A DNA stretch of 64,000 nucleotides from Chloroflexota bacterium (GTDB lineage: Bacteria; Chloroflexota; Limnocylindria; Limnocylindrales; CSP1-4): contig JADMIG010000001.1 in NCBI GenBank assembly GCA_015478725.1, forward strand, positions 412,748 to 476,747. The letters are read 5' to 3'. How positions within the stretch are numbered: the stretch's first letter is position 1; every line of letters starts with the position of its first letter. The notes under the pieces are model-generated. The model was given only the letters and a program-made list of their open reading frames with translations. It ran no database searches and had not been told where the DNA came from. Made by a program: the position numbers and the translations under genes. Positions 44,376 to 50,194 of this stretch are shown here, in pieces.

Positions 44376-45725
44376 ATGCCGCGCAGCCAGCTTATCGATG
44401 TCGCCGCTCCCGCCGAGAAGGCCTTCCTCGTCGCCGTCGATGCCGGCGACGACAGTGGCTGGAGCGCAGAGGACTCGCTCGCCGAGCTTGCCAGCCTCGC
44501 CGTGACCGCCGGGGCGGTCGTCGTGGGCGCGGAGTGGCAGAACCGGCGCCACATCGATCCGAACTGGTACGTCGGCCGCGGCAAGGCGGAGGAGCTCCTC
44601 GCCGCGAAGAGCGAGACCGGGTTCGATCTCCTCGTCGCCGACGATGAGCTGAGTCCAGCCCAGCAGAAGGCGCTCGAAGGCCTGCTCGATGTCAAGGTCA
44701 TCGACCGGAGCCGGCTCATCCTCGACATCTTCGCCCAGCACGCCCAGACCCACGAGGGCCGGCTCCAGGTCGAGCTCGCCCAGCTCGAGTACCAGCTGCC
44801 GCGACTGACCCGCCTGTGGACGCACCTGAGCCGGACCGGCGGCGGGATCGGGACGCGTGGTCCCGGTGAGAGCCAGCTCGAGACGGACCGGCGGATCATC
44901 CGCGATCGGATCAAGCGCATGAAGGAGCGGGTCGAGCAGGTCCGCCAGCAGCGCTCGACTGCTGCGCGGGGCCGGGATCGCCGGCTCTGGCCGACCGTCG
45001 GCATCGTCGGCTACACGAACGCCGGGAAGTCGACGCTCCTCAACGCCCTCGTGGGCTCGGAGGTCGCGAAGGCGGAGGACAGGCTCTTCGCGACGCTCGA
45101 CCCGACGAGCCGGCAGGTCCGCCTCGGAGAGGGCCAGACGGCCATCGTCACCGACACCGTCGGCTTCATCCACAAGCTCCCGCACCAGTTCGTCGACGCG
45201 TTCCGGGCGACCCTCGAGGAGGTGACCAGGGCAGACGTCCTCCTCGAGGTCGTCGACGCGTCCGACCGCCATGCGATCGAACATCGGGCCACGGTGCGGG
45301 CCGTCCTCGCCGAGCTCGGGGCGGGGGAGAAACCTCGACTTGTCGTCTACAACAAGGTGGACCTCGTCGAGGCACTGGCCCGCGACGGCACCGCGCCGGC
45401 GCCAGTCGTCGGCGGTTCGGTCGCGATCAGTGCCCGGTCGGGCTTCGGCCTCGAGGCGTTGCGAGCCGAGCTCTCGGCGCTCCTTGCGACGCTGTGGGTC
45501 GAGCTCGACGTCGCCGTCCCCTACGCCGCCGGCGAACTGCTTGCCCGGGTCCGCGAACGGGCGACGGTGGAGCTCGACTACCGGGAACGCGACGTCCGGG
45601 TCCACGGCCGGATGGCGCCGTCCCTCGCCGGAGAGCTCACGTCCGTCGCCGAACGGTGGGCCGCGACGCTCGACGGTGATGCTGCGCTGGACGCCGACCT
45701 TCCGTCGCGCAACGGACGCGGATGA
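44376..45725 (+). CDS. hflX: GTPase HflX
   Basis: A 449-residue ribosome-associated GTPase that splits stalled ribosomes. The N-terminal HflX domain has DPNWYVGRGKAEELL and DDELSPAQQKALE, followed by the coiled linker with GGGIGTRGPGESQLETDRR. The G domain has G1 VGYTNAGKSTLLNAL, G3 DTVGFIHKLPHQFVDAFRAT split around the switch, and G4 VYNKVDLVEAL. A ~60-residue C-terminal domain ends the protein. ATG 44376 gives the family-typical start (MPRSQLIDV). The stop overlaps the next gene as ATGA. Confidence 0.94.
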   Translation: MPRSQLIDVAAPAEKAFLVAVDAGDDSGWSAEDSLAELASLAVTAGAVVVGAEWQNRRHIDPNWYVGRGKAEELLAAKSETGFDLLVADDELSPAQQKALEGLLDVKVIDRSRLILDIFAQHAQTHEGRLQVELAQLEYQLPRLTRLWTHLSRTGGGIGTRGPGESQLETDRRIIRDRIKRMKERVEQVRQQRSTAARGRDRRLWPTVGIVGYTNAGKSTLLNALVGSEVAKAEDRLFATLDPTSRQVRLGEGQTAIVTDTVGFIHKLPHQFVDAFRATLEEVTRADVLLEVVDASDRHAIEHRATVRAVLAELGAGEKPRLVVYNKVDLVEALARDGTAPAPVVGGSVAISARSGFGLEALRAELSALLATLWVELDVAVPYAAGELLARVRERATVELDYRERDVRVHGRMAPSLAGELTSVAERWAATLDGDAALDADLPSRNGRG

Positions 45726-46300
45726 CACCGCCGGGTGGCTGGCTTCGGCGGGCCGGCGCCGGCCACGCCGAGGATGGATCGCTCCTCCTCTGGTCCGTCG
45801 CCGAAGGCGATCGCGGCCGGCGATGGCGGTCCGTGGCGCCGGCCGCGGCCGGGATCGGCGCGGCGCTTCTCTTCGAGGTGACGCGGGGCGGGCGTCCCCT
45901 CCGGGTCGAGTATTCGACCACGGCCGGGATGCTCACCCTGCATCCCTCCGGCGACGAGCGGACACTCCATGGGAACGTCGTCTACGCCGCCGGTGTCCGC
46001 CCGGTCAGCGTGCGCTGGAGTCCGGAGTCCGCGATCGATGTCGACGGTTCGCCGATCCCCACCGCGGCGATGGTGGAACGCCTCGCGCGGACGGTCGCCG
46101 TGGGGGAGGGGGAGACGGTGCCGATCATCGTTGTCGACGCCGCCCTCGACGTCCAGATCTCGAGCCGCCTCGTCCGTCGTGTCGCCGAGCGACGCTGGCT
46201 GATCGCAGACCTCGGCGCCCGACGAGAGTGGGCGATCGAGCTCGACGAGCGCGGGATCCCGGTGCTCGATGGCGGGGTGGAGTGGCCGCTCGAGACCTGA
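45722..46300 (+). CDS. Hypothetical protein coupled to hflX
   Basis: A 192-residue protein I do not recognise. It has no signal peptide or membrane helix and looks like a soluble alpha/beta protein with repeated beta-rich stretches (IGAALLFEVTRGGRPLRVEY, TLHGNVVYAAGVRPVSVRW) and one helix (AAMVERLARTVA). The ATG overlaps the hflX stop (ATGA), so it is translated with the GTPase. The composition matches the chromosome core. It ends the long plus-strand operon before the accessory island. Confidence 0.7.
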   Translation: MTPPGGWLRRAGAGHAEDGSLLLWSVAEGDRGRRWRSVAPAAAGIGAALLFEVTRGGRPLRVEYSTTAGMLTLHPSGDERTLHGNVVYAAGVRPVSVRWSPESAIDVDGSPIPTAAMVERLARTVAVGEGETVPIIVVDAALDVQISSRLVRRVAERRWLIADLGARREWAIELDERGIPVLDGGVEWPLET

Positions 46301-46342
46301 CGGGCCACGATCGGCGTCAGTCGCGGGCGCTGCCAGGCCGAT

Positions 46343-46416
46343 GTGGACGGCCGTCGTGGACAGGACGTGGACAAGGCCGTCGAATCCGCTCGACCTTTCC
46401 CGAAACTCGTGGATAA
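46343..46416 (-). other. Cluster of four DnaA-box-like octamers
   Basis: GTGGACGG (46343), GTGGACAG (46356), GTGGACAA (46367) and GTGGATAA (46409) all read the same way. On the minus strand the last two are TTGTCCAC and TTATCCAC, good matches to the DnaA box core; the others are degenerate. Spacings are 13, 11 and 42 bp. No dnaA or dnaN gene is nearby, so this is more likely a DnaA-titrating or regulatory cluster than an origin. Confidence 0.35.
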
Positions 46417-46492
46417 CCCTCTCGACCGCCGTCCCGCCCGTCGCATATCGTAGGTCTTGCCCGAAGGGGCCGTGACGGATCGAAGTGAAGGC

Positions 46493-46563
46493 GCAGGTAC
46501 TTGTATCAGCGTCGGAGCTCCGGACCGGGGTCGTCGGAACCAGACCGCAGGTGCTTGCATCGG
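46493..46563 (+). repeat. Imperfect 17-bp direct repeat pair
   Basis: GCAGGTACTTGTATCAG (46493-46509) and GCAGGTGCTTGCATCGG (46547-46563) match at 14 of 17 positions and start 54 bp apart. All three differences are purine or pyrimidine transitions. They flank the border of the accessory island. Their function is unknown. Confidence 0.5.
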
Positions 46564-46650
46564 TGGCGCTGGGCTGGCAGCCGATCGGTTCCTTCGGGCG
46601 TTTGGATTCCCGCCGCCCGACCGCCGCGCCACCGCTCCCTGTGGGAGGTG

Positions 46651-46667
46651 CGTTGTAGTATGCAACG
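46651..46667 (+). promoter_or_regulatory. Inverted repeat around a -10-like box before the HTH antitoxin gene
   Basis: CGTTG (46651-46655) and CAACG (46663-46667) flank TAGTATG. The -10-like TAGTAT at 46656-46661 lies between the arms. The arrangement is typical of an autoregulated antitoxin promoter; the -35 is not clear. Confidence 0.45.
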
Positions 46668-46688
46668 ACATCATGCGGAGGTGCGGCG

Positions 46689-46886
46689 ATGATGACCGTT
46701 CCGGAAGCCGCCCGTCGGGCGCAACGCAACCCGGAGACCATCCGCCGATGGATCCGGGAGGGCCGTCTGCGTGCGACGAAGGTCGGGACGCAGCACGTGC
46801 TCGACGAGAAGGACCTCGACGAAGTCCTTGGCCGGTTCGCCGACACGGTCGACCTGCCGGCCGAGTCGTCGTCGATGCGAGCGTGA
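46689..46886 (+). CDS. Excisionase/MerR-type HTH antitoxin-like protein
   Basis: A 65-residue DNA-binding protein starting MMTVPEAARRAQRNPETIRRW. It has the helix-turn-helix of the excisionase (helix_turn_helix_17) family followed by REGRLRATKVGTQHVLDEKDL and a short acidic tail. GGAGGT lies six nt upstream. Such proteins are common antitoxins of PIN-domain toxins, and the following frame indeed carries a damaged PIN gene. It may persist as a solitary regulator. Confidence 0.8.
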   Translation: MMTVPEAARRAQRNPETIRRWIREGRLRATKVGTQHVLDEKDLDEVLGRFADTVDLPAESSSMRA

Positions 46887-47093
46887 TCCTCCAGGTCAGC
46901 ATAGCCGGCGGCGCACTGGGTCCCTTGGCAGGGCACGACATGATCGCTGGGCTGGGCCAAGTCGTACGACGCCGAGTACGTCGTCCTGGCGCAGATCCAC
47001 GACGCACCGCTCCTGACGATCGACGAGCGCATGCGGCGCGGTGCCGGCCATGTCGTGGCGATGCCGACCCCGCAGGAGCTCGTCGGGCGCTGA
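46865..47093 (+). pseudogene. PIN-domain toxin remnant with internal deletion
   Basis: One frame encodes the start of a VapC-like PIN domain (VVVDASVILQVSIAGGALGP... about 28 codons to ~46950). A different frame then encodes the normal end (WAKSYDAEYVVLAQIHDAPL followed by TIDERMRRGAG, 46953-47093). About 55 codons expected between them are missing, and the join shifts the frame. No ATG, GTG or TTG precedes the first part in frame. The toxin is therefore inactive, while its HTH antitoxin next door is intact. Confidence 0.8.
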
Positions 47094-47172
47094 TGGCCGG
47101 GAGAGACCTTCCCAACTACTTCCGATAAGGTAAGTTATGTCGCCACCATGGCCGACCGAACGGGTTTGCGGG

Positions 47173-47616
47173 TCATGTGGTCGGCGACCGACCGTGCGTG
47201 TCTGGTAGCGAGAGGACCACGACACCCACGGCGCGCGCCGCGACCGCCAGAGCAGGGTCCGATGTCGCGAGCGGCTCGTTCAACGACATCGCGCTCGCGA
47301 GAGCAACGCAATCCGCCATCGAGAGCGGGCTCAGCCGCCGATCGTAGAACCGTGCGTGAAGTCGCCCAGCCTCCAGGCCGAGGTCACCGTCCACCGGGAC
47401 GACCTGCAGACCTCCGGCGTCAAGCAGCTGGAGCGCCGCTCGGACCTCATCCGGCGCCTGCCCGAACACCCGGGTCATCACGTCCACGATCTCCGCGAGG
47501 TTGATCGCGCTGATCCACGAGCCGCGCGTCGGGTCACGCAGCTCGTCTTCGACGGCCCCAGCCGCCGGTTCGTCCAGCAGCAGCGCGATGATCGCCTGTG
47601 CATCGAAGACCGTCAG
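47173..47616 (-). CDS. PIN-domain ribonuclease toxin (VapC-like), CTG start
   Basis: A 147-residue PIN nuclease. The first conserved Asp is in LTVFDAQAIIALLLDEPAAG, then SAINLAEIVDVMTR with a conserved Glu, RLSPLSMADCVALASAMS with Asp, and ATSDPALAVAARAVG with the last Asp. The only conventional in-frame start (GTG 47487) would remove the first catalytic Asp and 43 residues. CTG 47616 overlaps the antitoxin stop as CTGA and has AGGGGA upstream. It forms an AbrB-VapC type module on the minus strand. Confidence 0.87.
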   Translation of the reverse strand: MTVFDAQAIIALLLDEPAAGAVEDELRDPTRGSWISAINLAEIVDVMTRVFGQAPDEVRAALQLLDAGGLQVVPVDGDLGLEAGRLHARFYDRRLSPLSMADCVALASAMSLNEPLATSDPALAVAARAVGVVVLSLPDTHGRSPTT

Positions 47617-47876
47617 CGCCGTGTTCCCCTGCGCTTGGCGTCTGCCTCCGCCTCTTCTTCACGAGAGCTCTTTCGAACGTCATCCGATGTGGTACCAGGC
47701 GCGCCTGAACGCATGGCCAACGAGCCGCGTGCGGCGGCGAGCGGATCGTCCGGGATCGGGCGTAACACCAGTTCATTCCCCCGGTCGTCGATGAACAGTC
47801 GACTCGTACGCCACCGATGCCGTACCTCGGCCGGGATCGAAACCTGCCCGCCCTTCGAGATGGTCGCGTGCTTCAT
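47613..47876 (-). CDS. AbrB/MazE-type antitoxin
   Basis: An 87-residue antitoxin. The N-terminal swapped-hairpin DNA-binding domain is MKHATISKGGQVSIPAEVRH, typical of SpoVT/AbrB proteins. A C-terminal charged helix (SREEEAEADAKRRGTRR) probably binds the PIN toxin. ATG 47876 was chosen since it begins the domain and lies 7 nt after the -10 box; longer starts would include the promoter. Its stop overlaps the toxin's CTG. Confidence 0.87.
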   Translation of the reverse strand: MKHATISKGGQVSIPAEVRHRWRTSRLFIDDRGNELVLRPIPDDPLAAARGSLAMRSGAPGTTSDDVRKSSREEEAEADAKRRGTRR

Positions 47877-47883
47877 GGGCGAT

Positions 47884-47911
47884 ACCATATCCCATGGGAC
47901 AACACTGTAAA
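47884..47911 (-). promoter_or_regulatory. Promoter with palindromic operator of the AbrB-PIN module
   Basis: On the minus strand TTTACA (47911-47906) and TATGGT (47889-47884) are 16 bp apart. The spacer contains the perfect 10-bp palindrome TCCCATGGGA (47890-47899). The -10 ends 7 nt before ATG 47876, consistent with a leaderless, autoregulated transcript. Confidence 0.55.
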
Positions 47912-47964
47912 GCATGACAATGCTCGCAACTTATGATCGCACGGCCGCTGACGGGTCCTCTCGC

Positions 47965-48366
47965 TCACGCGGCAACCACCTTCATGACCTCGTCGCCGTA
48001 GTGGTTGATGACCTTGATCGCGATCTTGCCGGTCGAGGGGCGCGGGAACGGGCGCGACACCGTCGAGTTGACCGTCGCCCAGGCCTCGTCGCTGATGTCG
48101 ACGCGGAGGGCGCGACGGAGCTTGTCGTAGGGGTCGTCGGCGCCGGTGAAGTAGGCGTGGCGGACGAAGAACGCGTCGCCGTCGTAGTTGGTGTCGAGGA
48201 ACCAGGCGGCGATGTCGTCGACGGACGATGAGCGAAGCACGCCGGTCGTGGGGTCGTAGACGTCGAGGCCGCGGACCTCGACGCTGATCTGGTTGTCCCC
48301 CGCTGGGCGGACATCGATGTCGGGCTCGCCGAAGACCATGAAGGGGTTGCCGGTGCCGGTCTTCTT
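47965..48366 (-). repeat. 402-bp direct repeat, copy 1 (mod 3' end)
   Basis: Aligned with 49793-50194 at a constant offset of 1828 bp. The match starts at the KKTGTGN codons and extends to the stop codon. Differences are mostly synonymous, with several at the last four codons. Confidence 0.88.
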
Positions 48367-48372
48367 GGTCAT
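47965..48372 (-). pseudogene. Second copy of the mod 3' end (135 codons)
   Basis: This frame encodes the last ~133 residues of the type III methyltransferase Mod (KKTGTGN... DEVMKV...). It matches positions 49793-50194 without indels, roughly 90% identical by eye. It has acquired ATG 48372, which overlaps the stop of the PIN gene as ATGA, so it may still be translated. It lacks the SAM-binding and catalytic motifs and cannot methylate. I read it as the original 3' end of mod, displaced when a PIN cassette arrived with a new copy of that end. Confidence 0.85.
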
Positions 48373-48800
48373 GCCTGATCGCCACGAAGAAGGGCGCGCT
48401 TTCCGGCTTGGACGAACGCGTGGTCGAATGCAAGAGCCTCGTCGATTTTGAGGCGATCCATGATCACTAGCGAGATGCAGTCGGTCAGGGACCAGTCTTT
48501 GTCTGGCCTATCTGCGTACAGACCGATGGCGTCGTTCAGGACGTCACGCGTCTGAGGTTCCACGCGACTAGCAGGACTTGAGAGTAGAAGCCTAACCAGA
48601 GAGACCGCCGCAGAACGCGACGATTCGCCCCGGCGAGCGAACCAGTTGAGTACCTCGGCCAACACCGCATCCGTGGTGATGAGAACCACTGTCCGATCCT
48701 GCTCAATCAAGTCAGCGTAAGTGACCGCATCTTCGTGATGCTTGTCGCTCTTGCTAATCAGCGCAACGAAGTACTCCGTGTCCGCAAACACCATGCTCAA
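48369..48800 (-). CDS. PIN-domain toxin in the mod-inserted cassette
   Basis: A 143-residue PIN nuclease. Acidic positions are in MVFADTEYFVALISKSDKH, VLAEVLNWFARRG, KDWSLTDCISLVIMDR and EALAFDHAFVQAGK. G+C falls to about 52-58% in parts of the gene (48421-48540 by hand count), well below the ~70% of the neighbourhood, indicating recent transfer. ATG 48800 overlaps the stop of the 311-residue gene (ATGA). Its own stop overlaps the start of the mod 3' copy. Confidence 0.88.
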   Translation of the reverse strand: MSMVFADTEYFVALISKSDKHHEDAVTYADLIEQDRTVVLITTDAVLAEVLNWFARRGESSRSAAVSLVRLLLSSPASRVEPQTRDVLNDAIGLYADRPDKDWSLTDCISLVIMDRLKIDEALAFDHAFVQAGKRALLRGDQA

Positions 48801-49732
48801 TGCGGGTCCCCGTAAAGATAGTCATCGAGGAGTTCGCTAGCATCAGCAGGGAGTCCTTCGATGGACTTGGTCCGCCCGAGATCGGCGAGTGCTGCCCAGA
48901 GGGTTCGAGAGTCTTCAGGGCCGGGCTCGTCGATCCCGACGGTTCGGATTCGGGTTACCAAGGCCACACGGAAGGGTTGACCCGAGGCCTCATAGATAGC
49001 TCGGCCCGCGATCTCAACCGTTAGTGAGTCGTGATCCCGCAGGGCGGTCGTAATCTGACGCTCCTGAGCACTATTGAATGTTCCTGGCAGCTCTCGGCCG
49101 TCGTGATCGTGCAGGACGAACCGCCCATTCGCGACATCCGCCGCCATCACATGCCCTGTCACGTTGATTTCGTCCTCGTAGCGCCCGGGCACCAGCGCGG
49201 CAATCCGGTCTCGGACTTCGCCCGACACGACGGGCACGCCGGCTGTGTCATCCCACCGCTCGGGGCGGATCGAGAGCTCCTCAGCTGAACCAAGGGTTGT
49301 TCCGAGCGAGCCAAGGCGGCGAATCGAGGTAGCGGGCAGATCATCCGGTAACCGTTCGCCTCGGCTCGCGGCGATCACGCTACGAGAGGCTAAGTCGACA
49401 GCTGCAATTACTGACGCATAGATTGCGTCACGATCTTCCTCGGAGTCGAAGAGCGCGCCTTGCATCGCCTGAGTGGTCCGAGCCTCCAGCGGGACAGCGG
49501 AGCTCCCAACGTCGACGTGGTCGAAGCGGAGCTGCGTGGCTGTTTCGAAGCCTTTCGGCAAGCGAATGCGCGTCGGGTTGCCCTTCCGCCAGAGTGATCC
49601 AGCCAATTCGGTGAGCAATGCTTGAAATGCTTCAAGCTCCTCAAGATCGCTGATCCTAAGGGACCCGTCGAAACGGGAACCACGCAGTGCGAGGGTCACA
49701 ACGCGGCGCCATGAATTGTCGCGTAACTCCAT
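48797..49732 (-). CDS. Hypothetical protein paired with PIN toxin (putative large antitoxin)
   Basis: A 311-residue protein, far larger than usual PIN antitoxins. An N-terminal ~110 residues (ELRDNSWRRVVTLALRGSRF) is followed by a helical part. A beta-rich, OB-like segment follows (EINVTGHVMAADVANGRFVL, then HDHDGRELPGTFNSAQE). The short acidic tail LPADASELLDDYLYG resembles toxin-wrapping ends. It is translationally coupled to the PIN gene (ATGA) and shares its low G+C (~53% at 49021-49080). Antitoxin function is inferred from context only. Confidence 0.7.
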   Translation of the reverse strand: MELRDNSWRRVVTLALRGSRFDGSLRISDLEELEAFQALLTELAGSLWRKGNPTRIRLPKGFETATQLRFDHVDVGSSAVPLEARTTQAMQGALFDSEEDRDAIYASVIAAVDLASRSVIAASRGERLPDDLPATSIRRLGSLGTTLGSAEELSIRPERWDDTAGVPVVSGEVRDRIAALVPGRYEDEINVTGHVMAADVANGRFVLHDHDGRELPGTFNSAQERQITTALRDHDSLTVEIAGRAIYEASGQPFRVALVTRIRTVGIDEPGPEDSRTLWAALADLGRTKSIEGLPADASELLDDYLYGDPH

Positions 49733-49792
49733 CAGCTCCTCCCGGTTCCGATTCGCGAAAGGTCGACGATTGTACCCGCGTACGTCGTTGCG

Positions 49793-50194
49793 TCAGACAC
49801 CGAACACCTTCATGACCTCGTCGCCGTAGTGGTTGATCACCTTCACGGCGACCTTGCCCGTTGACGGACGCGGGAACGGCCGCGAGACGTTGGAGTTCAC
49901 CGTGGCCCAGGCCTCGTCGCTGATGTCGACGCGGAGGGCGCGGCGGAGCTTGTCGTAGGGGTCGTCGGCGCCGGTGAAGTAGGCGTGACGGACGAAGAAG
50001 GCCTCGCCGTCGTAGTTGGTGTCGAGGAACCAGGCGGCGATGTCGTCGACGGACGACGAGCGCAGCACACCGGTGGTCGGGTCGTAGACGTCGAGGCCGC
50101 GGACTTCGACGCTGATCTGGCCGTCCCCCGCCGGGCGAACGTCGATGTCGGGCTCGCCGAAGACCATGAACAGGTTGCCGGTGCCGGTCTTCTT
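49793..50194 (-). repeat. 402-bp direct repeat, copy 2 (mod 3' end, in frame with full-length mod)
   Basis: This copy forms the 3' end of the intact mod gene. Its partner lies at 47965-48366. The intervening 1426 bp contain the PIN cassette. Confidence 0.88.

Larger units (their letters stand above)
46301..46650. other. Non-coding region at the left edge of the accessory island
   Basis: About 390 nt separate the hypothetical gene from the first island gene. It contains four same-orientation DnaA-box-like octamers (46343-46416) and a pair of imperfect 17-bp direct repeats (46493-46563), listed separately. No convincing coding sequence is seen; short open frames across it lack start context and conserved composition. 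Confidence 0.6.

Noticed and set aside
46343-46416. Chromosomal replication origin
   Set aside because: Only two good DnaA boxes, no A/T-rich element, and no dnaA, dnaN or rpmH nearby; kept only as a box cluster.
47965-48372. Independent small gene downstream of the PIN toxin
   Set aside because: It has a start codon, but its whole sequence is a copy of the mod 3' end without catalytic motifs, so it is annotated as a displaced fragment.
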